Assembly: GCF_900099605.1 (NCBI RefSeq)
Contig: NZ_FNDK01000004.1
Span: forward strand, 1-64,000
DNA from: Alteribacillus persepolensis
GTDB taxonomy: Bacteria; Bacillota; Bacilli; Bacillales; Marinococcaceae
Reading direction: 5' to 3'
DNA: 64,000 bases
The number at the start of each line of letters is the position of its first letter. The first letter of the stretch is position 1. Of this stretch, positions 25,579-34,488 are shown piece by piece. The notes beneath the pieces are model-generated. The model saw nothing but the letters and a program-made list of their open reading frames with translations, had not been told where the DNA came from and did no database searches. Made by a program: the position numbers and the translations under genes.

Positions 25579-26064
25579 TTATAGATATTTAATTAATAAG
25601 TCAGCAAATTCTTCTAAATATGTTTGGTCTTCTTCAGAAAAACGGTTGTGTACAGGGCTGTCAATATCTAAGACGCCAACAAGCTTTCCTTCTTTCATAA
25701 GCGGAATAACAATTTCTGATTGCGTTGCACCATCACAAGCAATATGTCCCGGGAATTGTGTAACATCTGGTACACGTTCGGTCAAACGATGATACGCAGC
25801 AGTACCGCACACTCCTTTATTCATAGGTATGCGGATGCACGCAGGCAGTCCTTGGAAGGGGCCGAGGATGAGTTCATTATCAGCAGGGTGGTATAGATAG
25901 AACCCAAGCCAGTTCACATCCGGCAGAAATTGGTACAACAGTGCAGCCGCATTTGACAAGTTGGCTGTTTGATTCGGTTCTCCTTCGAGCAAGGCCTCTA
26001 ATTGTTTAAATAGAAGCTGGTATTGTTCTTGCGTACTTCCTTTATATTCAACTTGTTGAAACAA
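25579..26064 (-). CDS. ytsP: Free methionine-(R)-sulfoxide reductase, GAF domain (YtsP)
   Basis: A 161-residue GAF-fold fRMsr that reduces free Met-R-sulfoxide with thioredoxin. The three conserved cysteines are present: C76 (GLPACIRIP), C86 (GVCGTA) and C110 (HIACDGA). Other family blocks are NWLGFYLYHP and GVLDIDSPVHNRFSEEDQTY. I chose TTG at 26064 (LFQQVEYKGS) because AAAGGAGA sits 7 bases upstream and the B. subtilis protein starts at the same place; the upstream ATG has no ribosome binding site. As in B. subtilis it lies next to rpsD and refZ. Confidence 0.9.
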   Translation of the reverse strand: MFQQVEYKGSTQEQYQLLFKQLEALLEGEPNQTANLSNAAALLYQFLPDVNWLGFYLYHPADNELILGPFQGLPACIRIPMNKGVCGTAAYHRLTERVPDVTQFPGHIACDGATQSEIVIPLMKEGKLVGVLDIDSPVHNRFSEEDQTYLEEFADLLIKYL

Positions 26065-26226
26065 CGTATACTCTCCTTTTCTACTATTATTCACATCTAG
26101 TTTATCACACCGTTGAAAAACGACAAGAATGAGAGTGTTTGCCGAACTAGAAGAGAAAGTGTCGAGTTTTTTTAAAAGGAGATTCCACGAAAAAGCGGGA
26201 AGTTATGTATAACGAATATGTTCATG

Positions 26227-26298
26227 ATGCATGGTTTCTACATTATGCATGGTTTCTACATGATGCATGGTTTCTACATTATGCATGGTTTCTACATT
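26227..26298 (+). repeat. Four 18-bp tandem repeats upstream of refZ
   Basis: Four contiguous copies of ATGCATGGTTTCTACATT (the second has G as its last base) end 5 bases before the TAAAGGAGG of refZ. Each copy contains the ATGCAT palindrome. The 18-bp period keeps an in-frame MHGFYI repeat open to refZ. It could be a copy-number-variable operator, leader or spacer. Confidence 0.9.
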
Positions 26299-26319
26299 AG
26301 TTATAAAGGAGGCGATGGC

Positions 26320-26997
26320 ATGTCCGCCACCGAAACCACCAAGGAAAAAATGCTAGAAGCTGCAACGGTTTTGTTTACGAGTAAAGGTTACCACGGGACG
26401 TCGATTCGAGAAATTGCATCCAAAACAGGAGTGAATATTTCGCTCATTTCGTATTATTTTGGCGGAAAACAAGGGTTGCTTGAAGCGCTGATGACGGACT
26501 TTTTAGAAGGATACATGGAAGAATTGGAGCTGGCTGTGAAAACGCCCCATCATGATTCGTATGAAAAAATGCTGTATATGGCTGAGAGGGTTTTAACATT
26601 TATGAAAGAACGGCATTTACGGGCCCGCTTTGTACTTCGGGAAATGACGCTTGATTCGACCTTGATTCGTGAAATAACGAGTACTTATCTCATGAAAGAA
26701 AAGCACCTTTATTCGATTGTATTGAAAAAAGGCATACAGGAAGGAACTTTTGCTCCGGTTTCTGTGCAGTGGACGATCATGCAGTTTCGCGGCATGGTTA
26801 TTATGCCTTATCTCCATCATCAATATGTGCGGGAAGTGTTTCATCTGCATCCGCAGCAGCCGCATTTTATTAAAATGTACCGCAAAGAATTAAGGGAGTG
26901 GGCATCGAAAGTACTTCTTAGCGATTCGAAAAAAGAAGAGCACAAAGCGATACCCTTTCACCACACACAGCATCAAGCCGACTTTGTCCAGCCATAA
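26320..26997 (+). CDS. refZ: RefZ, TetR-family regulator of FtsZ
   Basis: A 225-residue TetR-fold protein. The N-terminal HTH is at about 8-52 (EKMLEAATVLFTSKGYHG, TSIREIASKTGVNISLISYY), followed by FGGKQGLLEALMTDFLEGY as in B. subtilis RefZ (YttP). That protein binds motifs near the origin and inhibits FtsZ to shape septum placement in sporulation. I chose ATG 26320 because TAAAGGAGGCG precedes it; the frame extends upstream through the 18-bp repeats, which would add an unlikely MHGFYI-repeat tail. It is convergent with hisK with 4 bp between stop codons. Confidence 0.85.
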   Translation: MSATETTKEKMLEAATVLFTSKGYHGTSIREIASKTGVNISLISYYFGGKQGLLEALMTDFLEGYMEELELAVKTPHHDSYEKMLYMAERVLTFMKERHLRARFVLREMTLDSTLIREITSTYLMKEKHLYSIVLKKGIQEGTFAPVSVQWTIMQFRGMVIMPYLHHQYVREVFHLHPQQPHFIKMYRKELREWASKVLLSDSKKEEHKAIPFHHTQHQADFVQP

Positions 26998-27001
26998 TGA
27001 T

Positions 27002-27805
27002 CTAATGGGCTAAGGGATATAACGCTGTCAGCCCTTGCGTTAACTCCTTTTCTTGGTGTGCATCCGATCCATATACTAACGGGATGCCCCTTTTTTTTGC
27101 TTCTAAAGCAATATCATGTGGAGGATATGGTTCTTGGCACAGCGGTTTAGCAGTACCAGCACCGTTATAATCAAGCTCCATTCCCGCATGCTTTACGTGT
27201 TCAAGGATGTGGCGGGCGTGCTCGGTAATATCCATCTGTCCGTAACGGCGCTGAAATTTTTTGATGAGCGTCATATGACCGAGACGTTTTGGTTTGTATG
27301 GACCAAGCTCACTCTCTATGGAAGATTTGAGGGTATTAAAATACAAATCTATGGTGTTTTGTAAAGAGCCGGTAGATGTAACAAGTGCCGCAAAACTATC
27401 TGGGCTGAAGTCAAGGCAGAAATAGCTGCCTTTGGATTGTAAAAAATGAACGGATAAAATGCTGTCATCAAGCTGCGGGCCTATCTCATCAAGAAAAGCT
27501 TTCGTTTCCTGTTCAAAGCCCTCAATATAGTCAATTTCAAGGCCGGTTAAAATGGTGATGTCACGGCGGTATTCCGCCTTTAACGTCTCAATTGCAGTAA
27601 TATAAGAAGACAGACTGCTTAAAGGCATCGCACTGTCTTGGGCAGGAACCGGGTCGTTAAAACCGGGGGGCAGAGGTGCATGCTCTGCAAACGTGATAGT
27701 GTCAAACCCCTCGTCAATACAGCGCTCAATATATTGCTTAAATGAATCTTTAGAGCCATGAGGACAGTAAGGGGTGTGAATATGTCCATCTCTTTTTATT
27801 CTCAC
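27002..27805 (-). CDS. hisK: Histidinol-phosphatase, PHP family
   Basis: A 267-residue PHP-fold phosphoesterase that converts histidinol phosphate to histidinol in histidine synthesis (B. subtilis YtvP/HisJ/HisK). Metal-binding motifs are DGHIHTPYCPHGS at about 6-18, FAEHAPLPP, the EIDYIEGFE block, LSVHFL and the C-terminal VYGSDAHQ. ATG 27805 is preceded by GGGATGAT, a modest ribosome binding site. It stands apart from other his genes, as in B. subtilis, between refZ and ezrA. Confidence 0.9.
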   Translation of the reverse strand: MRIKRDGHIHTPYCPHGSKDSFKQYIERCIDEGFDTITFAEHAPLPPGFNDPVPAQDSAMPLSSLSSYITAIETLKAEYRRDITILTGLEIDYIEGFEQETKAFLDEIGPQLDDSILSVHFLQSKGSYFCLDFSPDSFAALVTSTGSLQNTIDLYFNTLKSSIESELGPYKPKRLGHMTLIKKFQRRYGQMDITEHARHILEHVKHAGMELDYNGAGTAKPLCQEPYPPHDIALEAKKRGIPLVYGSDAHQEKELTQGLTALYPLAH

Positions 27806-28000
27806 AGTATCATCCCTTTTTGAAATTCGTTTACTTATCTGTCACATGCAGTTCTTTTCCATGTTATCATAGAATTGTATTTCTTTTACTTTCAACCAAA
27901 AGATGTAATATATAGAAGGATTTTACCTGAATTTGACGAAAAAATTCAATGCTGAATAAATTTTATGACATAAGTGGCAGTCAAACTGGAGTGAAGACTC

Positions 28001-29695
28001 ATGATGATATACGTAATTACAATAGCAGTTGTTATTATTGCAGGAATTATTGCTTTTGGTGCTGTTTCAAGAAAAAAGATATATAAAGAAGTAGATAAGC
28101 TAGAACAATGGAAAACGAAAATAGCCAATCAGCCAGTGGCAGATGAAATAGCCAGAGTGAAAGGTCTCACGATGTCAGGAGAGACGGAGGCAAAGTTTGA
28201 AGAATGGCGCCAGGAATGGGAAGAAATTGTAGGGGTGAGACTTCCTGATATCGAAGAATGGTTTTTTGATATCGAAGAGCTGGCTAATAAGTACAAATTC
28301 AAAGCTGCCAGGTCTCTATTAAAAGAGGCTAGACAGCAGCTGACAGACATTGACCACCACATTACTGCGATATTCAATGAAGTAGAGGAACTAGTAAGCA
28401 GTGAGCAAGAAAATCGAGTGGGCATTGATGACATCAAAGAACGGCTAGAAAAGCTCGGACAGTATGTTGCTGAGAATCGATTGGCGTTAGATGAATCGGT
28501 ACGTTTGTTTGAAAAACGCCTGCAAGAATATAAAGAAAATGTTCGCTTGTTTGAAAAAGAAACAGAGGCAGGCAACCATTTAAAGGCCAGTCAGTTATTA
28601 ACTGAGTGGAGTAATGATCTGTCACAAACCGAAAGTCAAGTAAAACAGGTTCCCGCAATGCTTGTTGATGTGGAAGCCAATTTACGCGAAGAATGCAAAG
28701 AAGTTATTATGGGAATAGAGGAAATGGAAAAAGCAGGATATACACTTGAACATTTACCATTTCGTTCTTATTTAGAAGATGTGATGGATGAGCTGCCTTC
28801 CATAAAAAAAGCAGTGATTAGTTTAGAGCTTGAAAAGGCGGAAAAACGTCTAGAAGAGATTCACGATTACATCGAATACATCTATCAGACACTTGAAAAT
28901 GAAGTAGAAGCACGACAATATGTGGAAGCAGAAACAGCGAATGTCCGCCAAGATGTAAAACGTGTGGAAACACTCTTAGACGAATTAGAAGACGAGCGTG
29001 AAAAGGTACAGCAAAGTTATCGTATCCCCGATGAGGATGAAACGCGCTATTATAATACTGAAAGCAGGATAGAAGAGGCGTTGAAAACGTGGCGTGTTTT
29101 TCAAGATATGTATCATCAGCGCAAACAGTCATTTACAGCATTAAAAGAAAGCCTTGATGCGATAAAAAAAGATATACATACATTGGAAAATCAAGTGCGC
29201 ACGTTGAAAGAAAAGCTGTTCTCTCTAAGAAAAGATGAAGTGTCTGCTCTAGAAACATTAAAGACATTGCGCCGTCAAATGCTGCAAGACCGAATGAGGT
29301 TAGAGCGTTCGCTTCTTCCAAAGGTTCCATCCGCTCTTTTAAACGAAGTAGATGCAGCAGAAAATAAACTTGTGTCGGCAGCAGAAGCATTAGGAGAAAT
29401 CCCTGTTGAAATGGGGAAGGTGAATACAGCCATTGATGATGCAAAACATAGTGTGCAAAAAGTTCATCAGCAATTAATGACAACGTTAGAGCAGGCAAAT
29501 CTTGCCGAACAAGCTATTCAGCATGGCAACAAGTATCGAAGCGAGTCGGAAGCTATTGATGAGCAGCTGCTGAAGGCGGAAGAGCATTTCCGGAAAGGTT
29601 ATTATGACGAGGCAGTTTACACAGCGGTCGGGGCGGTCAAACGAAAAGAGCCGCATCTGCTGGAACAATTACAAAATGGAGATAAGGTTAACTAG
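28001..29695 (+). CDS. ezrA: Septation ring regulator EzrA
   Basis: A 564-residue membrane protein with one N-terminal span (MIYVITIAVVIIAGIIAFGA) and a long cytoplasmic alpha-helical body of spectrin-like repeats, rich in Glu, Gln, Leu and Lys. Length matches B. subtilis EzrA (562). It binds FtsZ and PBP1, stops extra Z-rings at the poles and links cell-wall synthesis with division. ATG 28001 or 28004 may be the start, after TGGAGTG. A TTGACG at 27933-27938 could be part of its promoter. The conserved QNR-like patch near the C-terminus appears as NKYRSESEAIDEQLLKAEEH. Confidence 0.95.
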   Translation: MMIYVITIAVVIIAGIIAFGAVSRKKIYKEVDKLEQWKTKIANQPVADEIARVKGLTMSGETEAKFEEWRQEWEEIVGVRLPDIEEWFFDIEELANKYKFKAARSLLKEARQQLTDIDHHITAIFNEVEELVSSEQENRVGIDDIKERLEKLGQYVAENRLALDESVRLFEKRLQEYKENVRLFEKETEAGNHLKASQLLTEWSNDLSQTESQVKQVPAMLVDVEANLREECKEVIMGIEEMEKAGYTLEHLPFRSYLEDVMDELPSIKKAVISLELEKAEKRLEEIHDYIEYIYQTLENEVEARQYVEAETANVRQDVKRVETLLDELEDEREKVQQSYRIPDEDETRYYNTESRIEEALKTWRVFQDMYHQRKQSFTALKESLDAIKKDIHTLENQVRTLKEKLFSLRKDEVSALETLKTLRRQMLQDRMRLERSLLPKVPSALLNEVDAAENKLVSAAEALGEIPVEMGKVNTAIDDAKHSVQKVHQQLMTTLEQANLAEQAIQHGNKYRSESEAIDEQLLKAEEHFRKGYYDEAVYTAVGAVKRKEPHLLEQLQNGDKVN

Positions 29696-29811
29696 TTCTT
29701 TTTTGCTTTTTTGCTTGTTTTGAGAGGGGTTTTAGAACAAAAGTTGTATCACTTTCTTCGTTCTCCCGGTTTTAAATGGTACAATAGTCTCGGGAGAGGA
29801 GGAAGGAAACC

Positions 29812-30174
29812 ATGAAGATGGTGTACATTGTCGCTGTTACAACACTGTTCTTTTTTGGCATACTAGCAGCAACCGCGGTTTTCTATGCGGGGAAAAGCCC
29901 TGAAACAGCAGCAGATAAAAGCACCGAAGAGTTAGCAGCGGAGCTCGACCGAGAGCTTGGAGCTGCCCCTTACGTTGATGATGCAGACAGAACGACCGGA
30001 AAGGAAGAAAAAGAACAAGTGAAAGAAAGAGAGGAACAAACACCTGCTAGAGACCATCAGCATGAAGTATCTCAAGACGTGATACAAGAAACGCCTTCCT
30101 CTGACGTTATATTGAGAGGACCAGAGGAAGGAACTGTTTCCATTGACGAGCTGCTCCAGTTAGTGGATGAATAA
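29812..30174 (+). CDS. Membrane-anchored hypothetical protein (120 aa)
   Basis: A 120-residue protein with an N-terminal signal anchor (MVYIVAVTTLFFFGILAATA) and a charged, Glu-rich external or cytoplasmic domain, ending in GTVSIDELLQLVDE. I do not recognise a family. ATG 29812 follows GAGAGGAGGAAGG. A TACAAT at 29780 may be its -10 and lies in the loop of an inverted repeat (TCTCCCG 29762-29768, CGGGAGA 29791-29797). It stands between ezrA and nifZ with its own terminator. Confidence 0.7.
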   Translation: MKMVYIVAVTTLFFFGILAATAVFYAGKSPETAADKSTEELAAELDRELGAAPYVDDADRTTGKEEKEQVKEREEQTPARDHQHEVSQDVIQETPSSDVILRGPEEGTVSIDELLQLVDE

Positions 30175-30185
30175 TCTTCGCATAA

Positions 30186-30216
30186 AAGCTGACCCTGTTA
30201 ACAGGTCAGCTTGTTT
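30186..30216 (+). terminator. Terminator before nifZ
   Basis: AAGCTGACC and GGTCAGCTT arms around CTGTTAACA-type loop, followed by GTTTTG. Confidence 0.8.
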
Positions 30217-30364
30217 TGTGCAGAGGAACCTTCCCTTAGTCGAACATTCCTTTTTCAAGGCGTTTGCGCTTTTCTAATAGCTGCTTGTATGGTAAGATAT
30301 AGTGTCGCAGTATAACGAAGAAGAATGGAGTAAGAAAGAACCTTTGATGAAAAGGGGAAAATAT

Positions 30365-31510
30365 ATGGTTTATTTGGACAACAGTGCAACGACTCTGCCG
30401 TGGCAGGAAGTGTTAGATACCTACCAGCAGGCGGCTTCTGCTTATTTTGGCAATCCATCTTCTCTGCACCGGCCTGGTGTTGAAGCGGAAACATTATTAG
30501 GGAAGGCAAGGGAAGCAGCTGCCTCTATTTTAAAAGTCAAATCAAGTGAAGTTATTTTTACATCTGGCGGTACTGAAGGGAATAATTTAGCGATAAAGGG
30601 GACGGCTGTAGAGCATCAAAACCGCGGGAAACATTTGATTACATCTGCGGTGGAACATCCTTCCGCATTGGAAGCATTTGCACAGCTGGAAGCGTTTGGT
30701 TATGAAGTGACGTATCTTCCGGTGAATAAAGAAGGAAGAATTCGTCCAGAAGATGTGGAAAACGCTGTGCGGGAAGATACAACACTGGTATCAATTATTC
30801 ACGTTAATAATGAAACAGGCACTATTCAGCCCATAGAGGAAATTGGCAAACGTTTAGCAGCGTATCCAAAACTTTATTTCCATACAGATCATGTTCAAGG
30901 GGCGGCGCATGTGCCGCTTGACCTGGGGAAAGCAAACGTCGATTTGTGCACGATTTCTGCTCATAAGTTTCACGGTTTAAAGGGTACGGGTATGCTTTAT
31001 ATAAAGGATGGTACTGTTTTGTCCCCGTTATTTCATGGTGGAGGCCAAGAGCAGAAAATACGCGCCGGTACAGAGAACGTTCCTGGTATCGCTGCTATGG
31101 CTAAGGCACTTCGCTTAGCAAGAGAACAACATACGAAAGAAGCAAAACGGATGTATGAACTGCAAAAGTATCTTTTGCAAGAGTTGGAAAAGATAGATGG
31201 GGCACAGGTGAATACACCTCAGACAGGAGCTGCCCCTCATATTGTCAATGTATCGTTTCCTGGTTTGAAGCCGGAAGTCATTATCCAAGCGTTGACGAAG
31301 CGGGATATTCATGTGTCAACGAAGTCAGCCTGCTCTTCGAAGTTAAATGAGCCAAGCCACGTTATTGAAGCGGCCGGGTTAGGCCAGGAACGGGCGGATA
31401 GTGCTATACGTATCAGCTTTTCATTTGAGACGATAAAAGAAGAGATAGAAAAGCTGATTGATGTGTTTCATGAGATTATTCCAGAAATGAAAAAGGTAAT
31501 GGGAGCGTAG
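30365..31510 (+). CDS. nifZ: Cysteine desulfurase NifZ (IscS/NifS family)
   Basis: A 381-residue PLP enzyme that takes sulfur from cysteine and passes it to ThiI for 4-thiouridine in tRNA. It has VYLDNSATTLPWQEVLDTYQ at the start, HIS-type PLP region TISAHKFHG with Lys201, and the catalytic cysteine loop STKSACSSK with Cys323. I chose ATG 30365 because B. subtilis NifZ begins MIYLDNSATT and AAAAGGGGAAA lies upstream; an open frame extends 21 codons further. thiI follows 5 bp after the stop, the known functional pair. Confidence 0.93.
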   Translation: MVYLDNSATTLPWQEVLDTYQQAASAYFGNPSSLHRPGVEAETLLGKAREAAASILKVKSSEVIFTSGGTEGNNLAIKGTAVEHQNRGKHLITSAVEHPSALEAFAQLEAFGYEVTYLPVNKEGRIRPEDVENAVREDTTLVSIIHVNNETGTIQPIEEIGKRLAAYPKLYFHTDHVQGAAHVPLDLGKANVDLCTISAHKFHGLKGTGMLYIKDGTVLSPLFHGGGQEQKIRAGTENVPGIAAMAKALRLAREQHTKEAKRMYELQKYLLQELEKIDGAQVNTPQTGAAPHIVNVSFPGLKPEVIIQALTKRDIHVSTKSACSSKLNEPSHVIEAAGLGQERADSAIRISFSFETIKEEIEKLIDVFHEIIPEMKKVMGA

Positions 31511-31515
31511 CGTGC

Positions 31516-32727
31516 ATGAAATATGATCATATTTTAATTCGATATGGAGAGTTAGCGTTAAAAGGCAAAAATCGGAAAGACTTTGAAAACAAGTTAAAAG
31601 AAAACATTCAGTTTGCGATACGAGAGCATCGTACATGTAAAGTAAAGCGAACGTACGGACGGATGTTTATTGAGCTGCATGATGAAAACCCAAATGACGT
31701 GTTGGAAAAGCTGAAACATATTTTTGGTATTTCTTCGTTTAGTCTAGCAATGAAAACGGAAAATGACGTAGAAGCTATTAAAGAAGGGGCACTCCAAGCT
31801 TTTTTACAGCGTGAAGGAAACAACCGCACATTTAAGGTGAGTGCCCGGCGCTCTTATAAACCATTTCCTATCCGTTCCCAAGATTTAAATCAACACGTTG
31901 GTGCGCATATTTTAAGAAACACCGAAAACGTTACCGTTGATGTACACAATCCGGATGTAGAAGTGGTTGTTGAGGTAAGAGAACAAGGCACCTACATTAC
32001 GTGTGGAAGAATAGATGGAGCGGGCGGACTGCCTGTTGGAACAGCTGGAAAAGTTGCACTGATGCTCTCAGGCGGTATTGACAGTCCCGTAGCTGGTTAT
32101 TTGGCAATGAAACGTGGAGCTGAAATAGAGGCTGTTCACTTTCACAGCCCTCCTTATACAAACGAAAGAGCGCGCAAGAAAGTAGAGGACTTAACCAATA
32201 TATTAACGAAATTCGGTGGCAGTATTCGATTACACATTGTTCCGTTTACTGAACTGCAAAAAGCTATCCACGCCCATATTCCATCAAGTTATTCGATGAC
32301 AATTATGCGGCGGATGATGCTTCGTATCACAGAAAGAATTGCTCAAAAGCAAGATGCCAAAGCAGTTGTTAATGGAGAAAGCCTTGGCCAGGTGGCTTCG
32401 CAAACATTGGAGAGTATGCATACAATCAACGAAGTAACAAATATACCGATTTTACGGCCGCTTGTGACGATGGATAAACAAGAAGTAGTGGAAGTTTCCG
32501 AACAGATTGGCACGTATGATATTTCTGTTCTGCCGTATGAGGATTGCTGCACAATCTTTTTACCGAGCGATTCTGTAACAAAACCCCGTCGCGATAAAGC
32601 GGTACGCTTTGAAGAGGCGTTTGATTTTGAACCCTATATAAATGAGGCTGTTCAATACGTGGAAACATTAACAATTGGAAATGAACAGGAAAATAAAACG
32701 GAACAAAAAATGAACGATTTGTTGTAA
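31516..32727 (+). CDS. thiI: tRNA 4-thiouridine synthase ThiI
   Basis: A 403-residue enzyme that adenylates U8 of tRNA and replaces oxygen with sulfur delivered by NifZ. It has an N-terminal ferredoxin-like and THUMP domain (about 1-165: GELALKGKNRKDFENKL, RAYGRMFIEL-like) and a PP-loop ATPase domain with LMLSGGIDSPVAGYLAM (SGGIDSP at 185-191). It lacks the C-terminal rhodanese domain of E. coli ThiI, as usual for Bacillus (B. subtilis ThiI 401). ATG 31516 has only a weak ribosome binding site, so coupling to nifZ is likely. Confidence 0.95.
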   Translation: MKYDHILIRYGELALKGKNRKDFENKLKENIQFAIREHRTCKVKRTYGRMFIELHDENPNDVLEKLKHIFGISSFSLAMKTENDVEAIKEGALQAFLQREGNNRTFKVSARRSYKPFPIRSQDLNQHVGAHILRNTENVTVDVHNPDVEVVVEVREQGTYITCGRIDGAGGLPVGTAGKVALMLSGGIDSPVAGYLAMKRGAEIEAVHFHSPPYTNERARKKVEDLTNILTKFGGSIRLHIVPFTELQKAIHAHIPSSYSMTIMRRMMLRITERIAQKQDAKAVVNGESLGQVASQTLESMHTINEVTNIPILRPLVTMDKQEVVEVSEQIGTYDISVLPYEDCCTIFLPSDSVTKPRRDKAVRFEEAFDFEPYINEAVQYVETLTIGNEQENKTEQKMNDLL

Positions 32728-32732
32728 CGATT

Positions 32733-32768
32733 CCTCCCGGCCATCGTCATGGCGGGAGGCTTTTGTTT
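32733..32768 (+). terminator. Terminator after thiI
   Basis: CCTCCCGgCCAT and ATGGCGGGAGG arms followed by CTTTTGTTT. Confidence 0.85.
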
Positions 32769-32865
32769 CTGCTATGCTATTTCATGGCAGGATTATTTTT
32801 TGTAAAAATGAAACATTGTTTATATATATCACGTAATACAATAAATGGGAAGCAGGTGTTACAGC

Positions 32866-34473
32866 GTGGGGATGTTATGGTTTAATGGAACCATTTACAC
32901 GATGCAAGGAGAAAATGATACAGTAGAAGCGGTGTATACAAATAATGGAAAAATTATTGCTGCTGGCAAAGAAGAAGACGTAAAAGCAAGATGTTCAGCG
33001 GCCGACCAGCGTGTTGATTTACAAGGAGCAGTGGTGTTTCCGGGGTTTACAGACAGTCACTTGCATATGATGGGACTTGGAGAGGCCATGCTGCAGCTTG
33101 ACTTGTCTAGTTGTAAAAGTGCTGAGGAGTTAAAAGAAGCGCTGAAAGAAAAAGCATGTCACATAAAAGACGGCCAGTGGTTAATTGGAGAAGGATGGAA
33201 TGAAAATAACTTTCCAGACCAGCGGATTATTCATAAAGAGGAATTAGATGAAATAGCTCCATATAATCCTGTTCTGTTGACAAGGGTATGCCGCCATGCA
33301 GCACTTGCTAATTCCGTGGCTTTAGAAAGAGCTGGCATTACAGAACATACACCAGATCCTTCAGGAGGAATTATCGTAAAAGACGAACACGGCATGCCAA
33401 CTGGATACTTGCTCGATCAAGCAGCAGACCTAGTGAAAGCCGTGCAGCCGCCTGTCAGCGATGAAGAATTAAAGACGGCATTACATACAGCTGTCGGTCA
33501 TATGGTTAAACAGGGATTAACAGGAGGACATACAGAGGATTTAAATTATTATGGCGGCTTTAAGCGGACATTTCAAGCCTTTCAGGAAGTAATCAATGAA
33601 ACGAATTGGCGGTTTCGAGCCAATTTGCTTGTTCATCATGAAGTAGTAGACGATGTATTCGAAGAAGGTTATGAATACGGGGCTGTCAGTGATTATCTAT
33701 CATTTGGTGCGATGAAAATTTTTGCTGATGGGGCGCTTGGCGGCCGGACTGCTTTCCTGCGTGAGTCGTATCAGGATGATCCTGCTTCATCAGGAGTTCG
33801 TATACACACGCCGCAGCAATTAAGCAAACTCGTACAAAAGGCTCGAAAGAAAAACATGCCAGTGGCTATCCATACTATTGGGGATAAAGCGTTAGAATAT
33901 GCAGTGAAAGCACTGGAGGAATATCCTGTTCCAGCTGGAAAAAGAGATCGTATCATACATGCTCAAATAACGCCCCCCGATTTAATCGAGCGGTTAAAAC
34001 GGTTGAATGTTGTGCTTGATTTGCAGCCAGGCTTTGTTTTATCTGATTTTCCTTGGGTAGAGGAACGGCTTGGGGCAAGGCGTCTATCCTATTCATTTGC
34101 ATGGAAAACATTATTGAGCCAAGGAGTGATGTGTGCAGGAAGCTCTGATGCGCCGATTGAACCAGTGGATCCCCTTATTGGCATTCAAGCAGCTGTCATA
34201 CGCAAACCCCCGCATGAAACACATAACGGTTATCTTCCTGAACAAAAACTTACACCGTTCGAAGCTGTTTCTCTTTATACAACGGGAAGTGCCAAAGCTG
34301 TTGGAAAAGAAACAGAACTTGGAAAAGTCGCACCTGGTTATGCAGCCGATTTTACTATTTTAGATCAAGATATTTTAACGATGCCAGCTGAGCAAATCCA
34401 TCAGACAAAAGTGCTGGCGACAGTAGTCGGCGAGTGTTTTCAGTATAACCGCTTAACAAGCGGAGATTATTAA
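32866..34473 (+). CDS. Amidohydrolase, YtcJ-like (amidohydrolase 3 family)
   Basis: A 535-residue metal-dependent hydrolase. The start carries LWFNGTIYTMQG, then the metal motif DSHLHMMGLG at about 65-74, AMKIFADGALGGRTAFLRES around 282-301, AIHTIGDKALEYAV with a metal histidine, and SSDAPIEPVDPLIGI near the C-terminus. This is the amidohydrolase_3 family of B. subtilis YtcJ; the substrate is not predictable. I chose GTG 32866 with GCAGGTG 6 bases upstream; ATG 32872 is also possible. It reads into sppA with a 15-bp gap and may share its transcript. Confidence 0.85.
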   Translation: MGMLWFNGTIYTMQGENDTVEAVYTNNGKIIAAGKEEDVKARCSAADQRVDLQGAVVFPGFTDSHLHMMGLGEAMLQLDLSSCKSAEELKEALKEKACHIKDGQWLIGEGWNENNFPDQRIIHKEELDEIAPYNPVLLTRVCRHAALANSVALERAGITEHTPDPSGGIIVKDEHGMPTGYLLDQAADLVKAVQPPVSDEELKTALHTAVGHMVKQGLTGGHTEDLNYYGGFKRTFQAFQEVINETNWRFRANLLVHHEVVDDVFEEGYEYGAVSDYLSFGAMKIFADGALGGRTAFLRESYQDDPASSGVRIHTPQQLSKLVQKARKKNMPVAIHTIGDKALEYAVKALEEYPVPAGKRDRIIHAQITPPDLIERLKRLNVVLDLQPGFVLSDFPWVEERLGARRLSYSFAWKTLLSQGVMCAGSSDAPIEPVDPLIGIQAAVIRKPPHETHNGYLPEQKLTPFEAVSLYTTGSAKAVGKETELGKVAPGYAADFTILDQDILTMPAEQIHQTKVLATVVGECFQYNRLTSGDY

Positions 34474-34488
34474 AGAGGAGGTTTTACA

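Noticed and set aside
26218-26319. N-terminal extension of RefZ through the tandem repeats
   Set aside because: The extension would be MHGFYI repeats before the HTH; the strong ribosome binding site at 26304-26312 places the start at 26320.
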